Shown here piece after piece: positions 45,853-55,823 of a stretch of 64,000 nt of DNA (the stretch's first letter is position 1; each line of letters starts with the position of its first letter). Source of the DNA: CAILUG01 sp038125665 (GTDB lineage: Bacteria; Pseudomonadota; Gammaproteobacteria; Pseudomonadales; Pseudohongiellaceae). The stretch covers positions 1-64,000 of the forward strand of contig JAYPEI010000007.1 in NCBI GenBank assembly GCA_038125665.1, in the 5' to 3' direction. Position numbers and translations under genes: made by a program. The notes under the pieces are model-generated. The model searched no databases and was not told where the DNA came from. It worked only from the letters and a program-made list of their open reading frames with translations.

Positions 45853-47568
45853 TAGGGTAATATACTAGCATAGGTAAGTATCATGGAGGCACCCGTTTGT
45901 TTAAACAATACGCCTTCAAGTTTGGGGTGCTGTACTGTGTTTGCAACTCTTTCATAAGTTGGCAGCACAACTGCATCATCTATGAGCATTTGTTGAGCCC
46001 TACCCATTGCATCCATGCGTATTTTCGAATCTGCAGTTTGCATCGCAGTACGCACGAGTCTATCGTAGTCATTAGAATTGTAACGTCCACGATTATTATC
46101 ATTCCATGATGCGAAAAGGTCAGTGAAAGTCATAGGATCTTCATAATCTGGCCCCCAACCCGCTAGTACTAAATCGAAGTCACCATATAACATTTTGTCT
46201 AGTCGAATCTTAAATTGCTGAATATCGACTTTGAGCTCTAGCCCGAGAGTACGTTTGAATAGTGACTGCAGATACTGCGCTTGAAGTCTACCAATATCGC
46301 GGTCGTCAACTAGTAATGAAAGAGGGGGTATGCTTTCTAATCCCAGTTCTTGTTTTGCTTTAGTCAAGTATTCTTGTGCAAGTGTTAAATTAAGAGGGGG
46401 GCGCTTGGGAGGGTATTCATTACGAAAAAGCCCTGTCACACCGTGCATGTAGACTGGCTGAATAGCTACTCCAGGAATGTTTCCCGCGACACCAATAACC
46501 TTGTATACCAATTCTTCGGAGTCGAATACAAATTGTAGAGCTTTGCGAAAATTTAGGTTGCTAGTAATTCTATTGGGACGGTGATTAAACTCGATATAAA
46601 AAAGTGTTCCATCAGAGTGATTTTTTATTCTGAAACGGTTAGTCAATGCATCGCGAAGTTGTTCAGCACCCAGTCCAACAAGACCCTCTTCGATGGCAAT
46701 CTTCCCATCCTTGAATAAATTAAATCGCGCCGCTGCATCATTAGTGATATACGCAATATTTATACGATTTAAAGTGACTTCCTGAGTCCGCCAATAAGCC
46801 TCATTACGTTCCATGAGTAATGATGCGCCATGAACCCATGACGTAATTTTAAATGGTCCAGTAAAAATCATGTTTTGGGAATCTGCAAAATATCGGCCAT
46901 TTTGCTCTAAATAAAAATCTTCACGGATAGGGTAGAAGATCATGAAGGTCATCAAATTAAGAAAGTAGCCTGTTGGGTAGGCCAGTTCAACCTCAAGTGT
47001 GTAATCATCGATAGCTCTAATACCAAGACTTTCGACAGGTAATCTGCCATTATTTATTGCCTCTCCGTTTTTGATAATGTATATCATGGACGCATATTCA
47101 GCGGCAGTTTCTGGATTGGCTACAGTCTGCCACCNNNNNNNNNNATACAAAATCGTGTGCTGTGACTGGTATGCCATCGCTCCAAACAGCGTCATTTCGT
47201 AACCAGAACCGGGCTTTGATCCCATCAAATTGCCAACGCTCTGCTAAACCTGGAGCTAATTGATTATGTTCATCTTTACGTAGAAGCCCTTCCATGACAT
47301 GTTCCAACACAAAGATACTTAACTGGTCAGTTGCTTTAGCTGAATTTAAGTTGCGTGGTTCACCAGTCATGCCCAAGGTGATAGATTGAGTTTCATAATC
47401 AACAGCCTGAGCATTGACCAGAACAGGTTCAATAAAGAGCAAAAAAATAACGAATCTAATGGAAAGAGAAACTGATGATAATTTTTTATGTAATTTCGGC
47501 GATCTTACTAAGGCCGAGAATTGTTTTGTGGCTATTAATAAATGAAGATTATCTAATAATTTTGTCAT
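45852..47568 (-). CDS. oppA: Oligopeptide-binding protein OppA-like, interrupted by an assembly gap
   Basis: A family 5 extracellular solute-binding protein of about 570 residues. A hydrophobic segment near residues 36-53 after a long basic start acts as signal peptide. The typical NLNSAKATD, LAERWQFDG and WSDGIPVTAHDFV segments precede ten N at 47135-47144; the sequence resumes WQTVANPETAAEYAS. By comparison with E. coli OppA (DFVYSWQRL) only about two residues are missing, and the partial codons on each side fit a true gap of about three bases. It is the first gene of the operon, consistent with high expression of the binding protein. Confidence 0.92.
47135..47144. other. Assembly gap (10 N) inside oppA
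   Basis: Exactly ten N. Codon remnants (T on one side, GG on the other in gene sense) and the family alignment point to a real gap of about three bases. Confidence 0.96.
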
Positions 47569-47607
47569 AGTGAATTACTAGGGTTATCGGATCAACTGGC
47601 AACTTTT

Positions 47608-48399
47608 TTAAAAATTATCCTTCCAAGAACGTAAGCAACTAAAAACTTCTACGGGATGCTCTAATTCTTGAGCACCATGTTTTTCAACTGCTGCTTTTAC
47701 TTCTGGTACGTGACAACGTAGAAAGGGGTTTATAGCTAGCTCAATTTCTAGTGTTGTTGGTAGGGTTGGGGTGTTTTCTCGACGAAGTTTCTCACAGACT
47801 TCTCGATAATTAAGTAAGGCTTGATTTGTAGGTTCCACTGCCATAGCAAAACGCAAGTTATTCAAAGTATATTCATGTGCACAGCAAATTCTGGTATCGA
47901 GCGGTAATTTTGTTAGTTTTTGAAGCGACTCATACATTTGTTCCATACTTCCTTCAAAAACACGTCCACAGCCAGCTGAAAATAGGGTATCTCCACAGAA
48001 GAGAACCGGGTAAGAGTCGGCGCCTTCTAGAAAATAGGCACAGTGGTCTAGAGTGTGTCCTGGGACAGTAATAACACTTAATTTTAACGTCCCAATATTA
48101 AATGTATCACCATCCTCTACATGATGAGTGGCGTAGGAAAATCTAGCGCTTGATGGGGCATAGATTAGTGGTTCATAGTATTGACGTAGGACTTCCACTC
48201 CACCAGTGTGATCTGCATGGTGATGTGTGAGTAATATTGTGCCGAGTTTAGAATCAGTAGCCTCTAAGTAGGCGAGAACAGCTTCAAAAGATCCTGGATC
48301 AATAATATTCACTATATTGGATTTTGTAGCATTCTCCGACTCTGTGAAAGCCCAGAGATAGTTATCACTGAATGCCGGTATAGGATGCAGTTGAAGCAT
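47608..48399 (-). CDS. gloB: Hydroxyacylglutathione hydrolase (glyoxalase II)
   Basis: GloB hydrolyses S-lactoylglutathione, the second step of methylglyoxal detoxification. The 263-residue metallo-beta-lactamase-fold protein has the binuclear metal motif THHHADH (His59, His61, Asp63, His64), FCGDTLFSAGCGR and the C-terminal substrate-binding helical domain. It diverges from the methyltransferase-rnhA-dnaQ group, the usual gammaproteobacterial arrangement. Confidence 0.95.
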   Translation of the reverse strand: MLQLHPIPAFSDNYLWAFTESENATKSNIVNIIDPGSFEAVLAYLEATDSKLGTILLTHHHADHTGGVEVLRQYYEPLIYAPSSARFSYATHHVEDGDTFNIGTLKLSVITVPGHTLDHCAYFLEGADSYPVLFCGDTLFSAGCGRVFEGSMEQMYESLQKLTKLPLDTRICCAHEYTLNNLRFAMAVEPTNQALLNYREVCEKLRRENTPTLPTTLEIELAINPFLRCHVPEVKAAVEKHGAQELEHPVEVFSCLRSWKDNF

Positions 48400-48511
48400 G
48401 ATTTTCTATCCTAGTTGAGTAGCTTGGTTACACAGGCTTTTTGAGAAGTTTCATTTTATCAGTTCATTAACTGCCTATCTTACTAGATAAAAGAGTTCAT
48501 GTTACGATTTG

Positions 48512-49402
48512 ATGATGATAATCACCAAATCTTCTAAGTACTCATATCCTCAGTGGCAAGCTATGAGTCAATGGTTTACTGAGCCTTTGGGGCAATATCT
48601 CCTGCGAGAAGAACAAAAAGTGCTAGAGCCCTTACTTTCTCACCGTTTTGGTTATCACCTTTTAGAGCTTGGTTGCGCCAATATATCTCTAAGTGGGGCA
48701 AGTCCTATGGGGCATAAATTTTCGTTTTGTCCAATTAGATGTACCTCCAAGCCCCCTTTAATTCAAGAATTTACAGCTTCCGCTAGACCTGAAGCATTGC
48801 CGTTATCATCTAACAGTATTGACCTCGTACTTCTGCACCATACTTTGGACTATTCTGACGAGCCACATCGAGTGTTAAGAGAAGTTGAGCGTGTTCTCAT
48901 CGCAGGTGGACATTTAATCATTGTGGGATTTAACCCGTTGAGTATCTGGGGAATCAGGAGATTATTCAACTTTGTTCTTAAATTATTGCCTAGTACTCAG
49001 GCCCCTTGGCTAGCGAGTCAGTTCAGTTCCCTGCGTATCGCTGACTGGCTTCAATTACTAGATTTCCAGTTGGAGCATATTCTTACAGCAGGCTTGGCAT
49101 TGCCTGTTAATAAACCAGGATGGGTTCGTTACACGGGTAAGCTAGACAGACGGATGGAGAACTTTAACACTCCTTTAGGTGCTTTTTATGTCATTGCAGC
49201 AACAAAACAAGTCTCACCAATGACGCTTATAAAAAAGCGTTGGCATACCAGACTTGTGGCTCCAATTACTCAAAGGCCAATAGCAAACAAGCCTTCAACC
49301 GCCATAACAATCATAAAAAATAGTATTTCAATACTTGGTCATAACTTATGTCGAAAGAATGTGACTTGGAAATATAATGATTCAATATATTGTGAAGATT
49401 AA
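48512..49402 (+). CDS. Class I SAM-dependent methyltransferase (YafS-like)
   Basis: A 296-residue protein of the methyltransferase family that sits between gloB and rnhA in many gammaproteobacteria. The SAM fold is visible in LLELGCA (motif I, weak: the usual second and third glycines are missing), SIDLVLLHHTLDYSDEPHRVLREVERVL and GGHLIIVGFNPLSIWG. The start is one of two adjacent ATG codons at 48512/48515 without a clear ribosome-binding site. Substrate unknown. Confidence 0.78.
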   Translation: MMIITKSSKYSYPQWQAMSQWFTEPLGQYLLREEQKVLEPLLSHRFGYHLLELGCANISLSGASPMGHKFSFCPIRCTSKPPLIQEFTASARPEALPLSSNSIDLVLLHHTLDYSDEPHRVLREVERVLIAGGHLIIVGFNPLSIWGIRRLFNFVLKLLPSTQAPWLASQFSSLRIADWLQLLDFQLEHILTAGLALPVNKPGWVRYTGKLDRRMENFNTPLGAFYVIAATKQVSPMTLIKKRWHTRLVAPITQRPIANKPSTAITIIKNSISILGHNLCRKNVTWKYNDSIYCED

Positions 49403-49454
49403 GCATAATGTTCGTCATGTGTAGCAGGCCCCAATAATTAGAAGTATTTATCTA

Positions 49455-49919
49455 ATGAATCATCATGAAAAACAGAGTTCAGTACCACCAGAAGTCATCC
49501 TGTATACTGATGGAGCTTGCCGAGGTAATCCTGGCCCTGGTGGTTGGGGTGTTGTAATGAACTATGGTAAAGCCCAACGAACTATGTATGGGGGCGAGTC
49601 TCTTACCACAAATAATCGGATGGAATTGATGGCGGTTATCCAGGGGCTTTCTGTTCTTAAACGCCCTTGTAGGGTGAAGGTATTCAGTGATTCTAAATAT
49701 GTCTTACAAGGAATAACCGAGTGGTTACCTAAGTGGAAGCGTTCAGGCTGGCGCACTACTAGTAAGAAATCCGTGGCTAACGTAGATCTTTGGCAACAAC
49801 TCGATTCTTTTGTTCAACAACATGAGATGCAATGGAAGTGGGTAAAAGGGCACTCTGGCAATGAAGGCAACGAGTTCGCTGATGCTCTGGCTAATAAAGG
49901 TATAGATGAACTTTATTAA
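49455..49919 (+). CDS. rnhA: Ribonuclease HI
   Basis: RNase HI cuts the RNA strand of RNA-DNA hybrids. The 154-residue product has the four catalytic acids Asp19 (YTDGAC), Glu57 (RMELMA), Asp79 (FSDSKY) and Asp143 (FADALA), plus His133 in the flexible loop and the basic-protrusion region. dnaQ follows after 36 bases; in E. coli the same two genes are divergent neighbours, here they are in tandem. Confidence 0.97.
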   Translation: MNHHEKQSSVPPEVILYTDGACRGNPGPGGWGVVMNYGKAQRTMYGGESLTTNNRMELMAVIQGLSVLKRPCRVKVFSDSKYVLQGITEWLPKWKRSGWRTTSKKSVANVDLWQQLDSFVQQHEMQWKWVKGHSGNEGNEFADALANKGIDELY

Positions 49920-49955
49920 AATTAACACCCAAATGAGAAATGGAAGAAAACGTTT

Positions 49956-50696
49956 ATGCGACAGATAGTGCTTGATACTGAGACAACAGGTCTTGATCCT
50001 GCACAAGGCCACAGGATTATTGAAATTGGCTGTGTGGAACTAGTAAATCGCAAAATTACTCGCAACACCTTACATCTTTACATCAATCCTATGCATGAAG
50101 TGGATCCAGCAGCATTAGAGGTACACGGTATTACTAATGAATTTCTAGCTGATAAACCTATATTTGATCAAATTGCGCAAGACTTTATCAATTTTGTTTG
50201 TGGGGCAGAATTAGTTATTCATAACGCGAGTTTTGATATTGGCTTCCTCAATCATGAGCTAGCGTTACTTCAAGGTGAAAATTTCAAACCTATCGAGCAG
50301 TATTGTACAGTACTAGATACACTTGCTATGGCGCGAAAAAAACACCCAGGACAAAAAAATAATCTAGATGCCCTTTGCAAACGTTATTCTGTTGATAATA
50401 GCCAAAGAGATTTGCATGGTGCATTGAAGGATGCAGAAATTCTTGCAGAGGTTTACTTGGCTATGTCAGGTGGCCAATCCTCACTAGGACTTGGTTATTC
50501 AAGTGCCCATTCTGAGCATGAAGGGGCAGAAGTGGATTTTAAAACAGGTAGAACAGAACTACGATTTCACCGAACTCGCTCTTCTTTAGTTGTATTACAA
50601 CCAACTCAAGAGGAGCTCGAAGCACACGAAAAAACACTCGCTAACATTGCCAAAGTCAGTGTTAGGGATGTCGTATGGTACAAGCTTAATCATTAA
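49956..50696 (+). CDS. dnaQ: DNA polymerase III epsilon subunit (proofreading exonuclease)
   Basis: DnaQ is the 3'-5' proofreading exonuclease of the replicative polymerase. The 246-residue product has Exo I DTETTG (Asp7, Glu9), Exo II in HNASFDIGF, and Exo III in HGALKDAEILAEVY. The C-terminal tail, which in E. coli contacts the polymerase alpha subunit, is present. Confidence 0.96.
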   Translation: MRQIVLDTETTGLDPAQGHRIIEIGCVELVNRKITRNTLHLYINPMHEVDPAALEVHGITNEFLADKPIFDQIAQDFINFVCGAELVIHNASFDIGFLNHELALLQGENFKPIEQYCTVLDTLAMARKKHPGQKNNLDALCKRYSVDNSQRDLHGALKDAEILAEVYLAMSGGQSSLGLGYSSAHSEHEGAEVDFKTGRTELRFHRTRSSLVVLQPTQEELEAHEKTLANIAKVSVRDVVWYKLNH

Positions 50697-50764
50697 TAAT
50701 GGTCTAATCTTGTTATAAGAATAATGAATATTCCTGACAGGGCACATTTTTAAGGGAGAACCCC

Positions 50765-51820
50765 GTGAGTTTTATATTTGAGTATGGGTTATTTTTAGCA
50801 AAAGCAGTTACTGTGGTTTTAGCAATAGTAGTCATTCTGATTTCAATACTTGCCATTGGGAAACAACGTAGTGAGGGGAGTAATGAAGACGGGCACTTAC
50901 AATTACATAAATTGAATGAAGTTTTGGATGATCTTAGGCAGGATATGCAGTCAGGTATTTTAGAGGGTGCCGCGCTAAAAAAGTTTGAGAAAGAAGAGCA
51001 GCGTAAACTAAAAGAACGTGAAAAAAATCAAGTTTCAGAGAACGCCACAAAACGAGTTTTCGTTCTAGACTTCGACGGTGATGTGAGGGCCTCTGAAGTA
51101 GAAAATCTCCGAAGGTGCATTACAGCCATCCTACAAGTAGCTAGAAGGGATCAGGATGAGGTGGTCTTGCGACTGGAAAGCCCGGGAGGGATGGTTCATG
51201 CCTATGGATTAGCAGCATCACAGCTTACCCGTCTAGGTAATCACGGTCTGGCTTTAACGATCTGTGTGGATAAAGTGGCTGCTAGTGGCGGCTATATGAT
51301 GGCTTGTGTAGCTAATCAATTGATCGCTTCACCTTTTGCCTATATAGGTTCAATAGGTGTTTTAGTTCAACTTCCAAATGTTCATCGCTTGCTGACAGAG
51401 AATAAAATTGACTATGAAATGATCACCGCAGGTGAATATAAACGAACGCTTACGACTCTGGGTGAAAACACTGAAGCTGGGAGACTTAAAGTTCAAGAGG
51501 AAGTTAATACCATGCATGAACTATTTAAGAACTTTATTGCGGAGCACAGGCCTCAAATGGATCTCGCTCCGGTGGCAACAGGTGAGGTCTGGACTGGCAG
51601 TCAGGCATTAGTATTAGGTTTGGTCGATAAGCTAGAAACTTCAGATGAAGTGATACTTAGACTCTGTAAAGAGTCTGATGTCTTTAAAGTAAGCTGGGAA
51701 CGCCGTAGACATCTTCGAGATAAAATCGAGGAACTTTTCGAGAATTCTGTTTCAAAAGTGATTAACGGAAGCATAGAACGCTGGCTCCATAGAGCAGATA
51801 AGGAAAAATATTTTTCCTGA
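50765..51820 (+). CDS. sohB: Inner-membrane serine protease SohB (S49 family)
   Basis: SohB belongs to the signal-peptide-peptidase-like S49 family. The 351-residue product has an N-terminal span (about 10-32), a charged helical linker and the protease core with the Ser174 nucleophile (VAASGGYM) and the general-base Lys226 (GEYKRT). GTG start at 50765 after AAGGGAG. It converges on the DUF934-cysI pair. Confidence 0.93.
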   Translation: MSFIFEYGLFLAKAVTVVLAIVVILISILAIGKQRSEGSNEDGHLQLHKLNEVLDDLRQDMQSGILEGAALKKFEKEEQRKLKEREKNQVSENATKRVFVLDFDGDVRASEVENLRRCITAILQVARRDQDEVVLRLESPGGMVHAYGLAASQLTRLGNHGLALTICVDKVAASGGYMMACVANQLIASPFAYIGSIGVLVQLPNVHRLLTENKIDYEMITAGEYKRTLTTLGENTEAGRLKVQEEVNTMHELFKNFIAEHRPQMDLAPVATGEVWTGSQALVLGLVDKLETSDEVILRLCKESDVFKVSWERRRHLRDKIEELFENSVSKVINGSIERWLHRADKEKYFS

Positions 51821-51850
51821 TTTTGTACTGCTCCCTGACACAGTGACTAT

Positions 51851-52387
51851 CTAAGCAAACTGCTGGCGACGAAAAAGAGGTACAGGGTTCGTTACTAGGC
51901 TCTGATAATGTTCCTGAAAGCAGGAGAGAGCTTTCAGGACCTCTGTTTCTTCATAATCCTTTTGCAAGATAAACATGTCAAAGCCACATCGCTCCATGTA
52001 TTGTAATTGGTCTATGCCTATATCTCCGGTTGCTAAGAGGTGTCCCTTATAGTCACATGTTCTACGCAGGCGAGATGCTAAAGTATATGGACGACCATCG
52101 GTAAACTTGGGGAAATGCAGTGCTATTAAGTCTATTGAATTTAAAGCCACTGTGTTTGTCAGATCGTGTAATGAGTCATCCCCATCAAGCCAAGGTAAGA
52201 TCTTGGCGCCTCCAATTTCTAGGGATTTCAACTGGGTAATTTCTTGCCATAGTTTATAGTGTACTAACACTGGTGCCTCAGGTTGAACACGACACTGTGT
52301 CTCTATCTCTGAGATAGTGGTTTCGCATGGCATCCATACGTACACTGACTGAGAGAAAGTAGTGGGTAGTTTAAGCAGCTTTGCCAT
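51851..52387 (-). CDS. DUF934 family protein linked to sulfite reductase
   Basis: A 178-residue protein of the DUF934 family, regularly found directly after cysI in Pseudomonas-type genomes and thought to support sulfite reduction, though the biochemistry is not settled. Segments DLIALHFPKFTDGRPYTLASRLR (the core) and the later GDIGIDQLQYMERCGFD are typical. Its start overlaps the end of cysI by 17 bases, so the pair is one transcription unit. Confidence 0.88.
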   Translation of the reverse strand: MAKLLKLPTTFSQSVYVWMPCETTISEIETQCRVQPEAPVLVHYKLWQEITQLKSLEIGGAKILPWLDGDDSLHDLTNTVALNSIDLIALHFPKFTDGRPYTLASRLRRTCDYKGHLLATGDIGIDQLQYMERCGFDMFILQKDYEETEVLKALSCFQEHYQSLVTNPVPLFRRQQFA

Positions 52388-54029
52388 ATATTTTTTCCTT
52401 AAATGGGGTCATGCCTAGGCGTAGGTAAGTTTGTAAAAAAGTTTCTCTGGGACTACGGTTTTCGAGGTAGACGGCAATCAATGTATCAATCACTTGAGGA
52501 ATTTCTTCTTGTGCGAATGAGGGACCAAGGATTTCACCAATAGCAGCTTCGCGTCCCGCAGAACCACCAAGTACTATTTGATAGAACTCCCTCCCTTTTT
52601 TATCCACCCCTAAAATGCCAATATTTCCTATGTGGTGATGCCCACACGCATTCATGCAACCAGAAATATTTAAACTGATATCGCCTATATTCAGTAATTC
52701 ATCTAGATTATTGAAATGACGCTGGATAGCCTCTGCAACTGGTATTGATTTCGCATTCGCCAGTGAACAATAATCTCCTCCTGGGCAGGCAATAATATCG
52801 TTTAACAATCCGCGGTGAGGGGTTGCAAGTTCTCCTTGCTTTAAAGAGGTATAAAGCTCAGGCAGACGAGCCAACTCAACATCTACTAGGCAAAGATTTT
52901 GTTCATGAGTTGCTCGTAGTTCACCAAAACTGAACTCATCAGAGAGATTTGCTACTAGCTCCATTTGTTCCGCCGTAAGATTACCTGGAGCTTTCCCAGT
53001 TTCTTTCAAGCAAAGAGTTACTATTCGATAGCCACTTTGTTTATGGGGATGCACACAACGCTCATACCAATGATGAAATAGTACATCAGAACTTAATTTT
53101 GCTCTTAGTGCCTCATCTTCATCGGGGAGATCTTGGTAGGAGGGTGAACTAAAAAATGATGAACACCGTTGCACTTCTTCGTCAGTTAGGGTCCCCGGTC
53201 CATTACGTAAAGCTTCCCATTCAGCATCCACTTTAGAGCTAAATTTTTCTAAGCCATCAGCTTTGACCAAGATTTTAATTCTGGCCTTGTATTTGTTGTC
53301 GCGCCTGCCATCGGCATTATAGACTCTTAGTATCGCCTCTAAGTAATTCAGGAGTTCTTGCCAAGGGAGAAATTCACGAATTACTTGTCCTATGATTGGG
53401 GTTCTTCCCAATCCACCACCTACGAGAACTTTAAATCCAAGCTCTCCTTCAAGATTGCGGACTAAGTACAACCCAATGTCGTGAACTTGTGTTGCAGCTT
53501 GATCTTCTTCATTACCACAGACTGCAATTTTAAACTTACGGGGGAGGTAAGCAAATTCAGGGTGAAAAGTGGACCACTGTCTAATTATTTCACACCATGG
53601 TCTGCTATCAGCAATTTCTTCTTTTGCACGCCCTGCAAACTGATCAGTTGTTGTATTGCGAATACAATTGCCACTCGTTTGAATAGCATGCATTTCTACT
53701 TGGGCGAGTTCATGGAGAATATCTGGAACATTCTCTAAAGTGGGCCAATTGAATTGAATGTTTTGACGAGTAGAAAAATGACCGTAACCCTTGTCGTATT
53801 GTCTAGCAATATGAGCTAATTTACGTAATTGTATTGAGTTTAGGCAACCATAGGGAATGGCAACCCTTAACATAGGAGCTAACCGTTGGATATACAGACC
53901 GTTTTGCAAACGCAAAGGAAGAAATTCTTCCTCACTTAATTTTCCCGCTAGAAAACGATGTGTTTGATCGCGGAACTGCTCAACGCGTTCTTCTAAGAAT
54001 TGTTTATCGTACTGATTATAACGGTACAT
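52371..54029 (-). CDS. cysI: Siroheme nitrite/sulfite reductase (CysI type)
   Basis: This enzyme reduces sulfite to sulfide in sulfur assimilation. The 552-residue product has two ferredoxin-like half-domains and the siroheme/[4Fe-4S] site: Cys415 and Cys421 (CPGGDYC), Cys458 and Cys462 (CMNAC). N-terminal GYGHFSTRQNIQFNW is typical of the Pseudomonas-like CysI that pairs with DUF934. A nitrite-reducing homologue cannot be excluded by motif alone, but the DUF934 partner favours sulfite. Confidence 0.94.
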   Translation of the reverse strand: MYRYNQYDKQFLEERVEQFRDQTHRFLAGKLSEEEFLPLRLQNGLYIQRLAPMLRVAIPYGCLNSIQLRKLAHIARQYDKGYGHFSTRQNIQFNWPTLENVPDILHELAQVEMHAIQTSGNCIRNTTTDQFAGRAKEEIADSRPWCEIIRQWSTFHPEFAYLPRKFKIAVCGNEEDQAATQVHDIGLYLVRNLEGELGFKVLVGGGLGRTPIIGQVIREFLPWQELLNYLEAILRVYNADGRRDNKYKARIKILVKADGLEKFSSKVDAEWEALRNGPGTLTDEEVQRCSSFFSSPSYQDLPDEDEALRAKLSSDVLFHHWYERCVHPHKQSGYRIVTLCLKETGKAPGNLTAEQMELVANLSDEFSFGELRATHEQNLCLVDVELARLPELYTSLKQGELATPHRGLLNDIIACPGGDYCSLANAKSIPVAEAIQRHFNNLDELLNIGDISLNISGCMNACGHHHIGNIGILGVDKKGREFYQIVLGGSAGREAAIGEILGPSFAQEEIPQVIDTLIAVYLENRSPRETFLQTYLRLGMTPFKEKIYGKAA

Positions 54030-54195
54030 TGATCATGCCCTGGCGTTAATAAGTTTTGAGAGATTTAGGTCTTGTCAGAGAGATATATCATACCCCTCTT
54101 GCTTTATCGGAGATTACGGAAATACTCGATATTGTTAATCGATTTAATAGATATGCTAATTAAACAGCATTAGACGTCGGAGAAAGTTTAGCTTG

Positions 54196-54229
54196 CTGTA
54201 TTTTCAGCAGTCTAAGGAGTAAAATACAG
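54196..54229. promoter_or_regulatory. 9-bp inverted repeat in the cysI upstream region
   Basis: CTGTATTTT (54196-54204) and AAAATACAG (54221-54229) are perfect inverted repeats 16 bases apart, between cysI (leftward) and the small ORF at 54285. TGCTG/CAGCA within it forms a second overlapping dyad. No T-tract follows in either direction, so it looks more like a binding site or RNA hairpin than a terminator. The other bases between 54030 and 54284 are AT-rich and show no ORF. Confidence 0.4.
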
Positions 54230-54284
54230 AAAAAATAATCAACTTCAGTTCACCATTGTTAATTCAGCGAAAGGATGATGTTAA

Positions 54285-54428
54285 GTGAGACATTCACAAG
54301 AGACTAGCAATAACAAAGATTATAACGATGCTGAAATTGAAGCAGATGGACGGGCAGATGCTGGGGCAGCTTTTGCGTTAATAGCTCTGGCGGTGACAGC
54401 TTTGGTCGTTTACGTGAGCCAGTCATAA
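54285..54428 (+). CDS. Small membrane protein, 47 residues, unrecognised
   Basis: A GTG directly after an in-frame TAA opens 47 codons to TAA at 54426-54428, with AAGG 10 bases upstream. The peptide has a polar, acidic N-terminal half and a clear hydrophobic span at about residues 28-44 (AAFALIALAVTALVVYV). The abrupt polar-to-hydrophobic change and the ribosome-binding site argue for a true small tail-anchored protein. No family recognised. The 230 bases after it hold nothing I can identify. Confidence 0.5.
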   Translation: MRHSQETSNNKDYNDAEIEADGRADAGAAFALIALAVTALVVYVSQS

Positions 54429-54658
54429 TCAAAATTTGTTCTTTATATTTTTAACAATTTTATTATTTGTGGCCAAGTAATATTAAGCACGAACCCGGTC
54501 TCAGATAATTTTTTCACTGCGTTTAGTTGATCCCTTGTGAATTACCAGTTAGCCTCTCTTTGTACTCAATATGCACCTGAGTAATTGATTTAATTTATCT
54601 GTCCTGGTCAATATTTATACAAAAGAGATAGATTATTGTTGCTTTGGCGATTTTCAAA

Positions 54659-54880
54659 TTAGCTACTAATAAAATTGACCAAAACCATTAGCCCTAGCAC
54701 AAAGGCAATGGTGAAAATAATTGCTGCTACAACAAAAGGCATGACACTGCCACTATTAAAGTCCCGTTCCCTATTAGTCTTACTTTGCACACCGAAAGTA
54801 GCTTGTAAGACACTAAACATCGCCTGGAGAAAAGTAATCTTTTGATCGCTTTTTTCATTGGTTTCAGTTTTGTGCTTCAT
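54659..54880 (-). CDS. DUF2970 small membrane protein
   Basis: A 73-residue protein matching the DUF2970 pattern: a polar start, the FLQAMFSVLQATFGVQS segment, the charged NRERDF stretch and a C-terminal membrane span (about 47-70). Function unknown. It is alone on the minus strand between two AT-rich intervals. Confidence 0.8.
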   Translation of the reverse strand: MKHKTETNEKSDQKITFLQAMFSVLQATFGVQSKTNRERDFNSGSVMPFVVAAIIFTIAFVLGLMVLVNFISS

Positions 54881-55167
54881 TTATGACCTCATAAGCTTTT
54901 TATTTATAGCTGTACCTAGATGGAGCAATCATCAGTCGAAATATTTCTTGGTTGACCCATTTTCCCGTGGCACTTTCACTGCTTAGATTTAAAGGGAAAA
55001 CATAAAATTTTAGCCTTTAAATGATCTAGATAACTGAAATTCCCGATAATTTTACTTGGTTATTAATTATAAGTATTATAGTGTATATAGTCCGTTGAAG
55101 CATGGCCTTGCCACGACAGTTAGTCGAAAATTGAAGTAAATTCAGAGATTATTTAAGGTAGTTCGCA
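54881..55167. other. Intergenic interval before nfuA
   Basis: 287 AT-rich bases between the divergent DUF2970 gene and nfuA. No ORF with a plausible start, no tRNA and no clear intrinsic terminator. TATTAT near 55074 could be a -10 box for nfuA, without a good -35; I could not identify an IscR site with confidence. Confidence 0.5.
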
Positions 55168-55779
55168 ATGACAGCTGTAACAAACACCTCAACACAATAT
55201 GTAGAAATTACCCCTAATGGTCAGGCCTATCTGCGTGAGTTATTGGACAAGCAGGATTGTGAAGGGATAGCTATACGTGTTTTTGTGTTAGACGGCGGAA
55301 CACCCAAAGCTGAAACTTGTATAGCTTTTTGCCGTCCTGGTGAAGCTGAGCTTGAAGACGAGCTGACTAACTATGAAGGTTTCAGTGCTTATATTGAAAA
55401 ACGGAGCATCCCTTATCTTGCTGATGCTGTTGTTGATTATGCAAAGGACAGCATGGGCGGACAATTAACGATTCGTGCTCCTAATTCTCGTTTGCCCAGG
55501 GTTGGACCAGACTCGTCCTTGGAGGACAAGGTTAACTATATTCTCTACAACGATATTAATCCTGGATTGGCCTCTCATGGAGGTAATATCACGCTAGAAA
55601 AAATTACTGAGGAGAAGGTTGCAATTCTGCGATTTGGTGGTGGTTGCCAAGGCTGTGGTATGGTAGACGTCACATTGAAGGAAGGTGTAGAAAAATCTTT
55701 GTTAGAGCAGTTGCCTGAATTAACCGGTATACGTGATGTTACCGATCATACTGTGCAGGAAAATGCTTACTATAAGTAG
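55168..55779 (+). CDS. nfuA: Fe-S biogenesis protein NfuA
   Basis: NfuA carries [4Fe-4S] clusters to apoproteins, especially under oxidative stress. The 203-residue product joins a degenerate A-type (HesB-like) N-domain to a C-terminal NifU domain with the cluster-binding Cys160 and Cys163 in GGGCQGCGMVDV. Length and domain order are those of E. coli NfuA. Confidence 0.96.
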   Translation: MTAVTNTSTQYVEITPNGQAYLRELLDKQDCEGIAIRVFVLDGGTPKAETCIAFCRPGEAELEDELTNYEGFSAYIEKRSIPYLADAVVDYAKDSMGGQLTIRAPNSRLPRVGPDSSLEDKVNYILYNDINPGLASHGGNITLEKITEEKVAILRFGGGCQGCGMVDVTLKEGVEKSLLEQLPELTGIRDVTDHTVQENAYYK

Positions 55780-55823
55780 TAAATGGGTGTTGAGTCGCAT
55801 TATCCCTTATCGAGATATTTATC

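Noticed and set aside
54196..54207. LexA-like CTG-TATTTT-CAG near the cysI upstream region
   Set aside because: Spacing between CTG and CAG is six bases instead of ten, so it is not a LexA operator; the bases are better explained by the longer inverted repeat.
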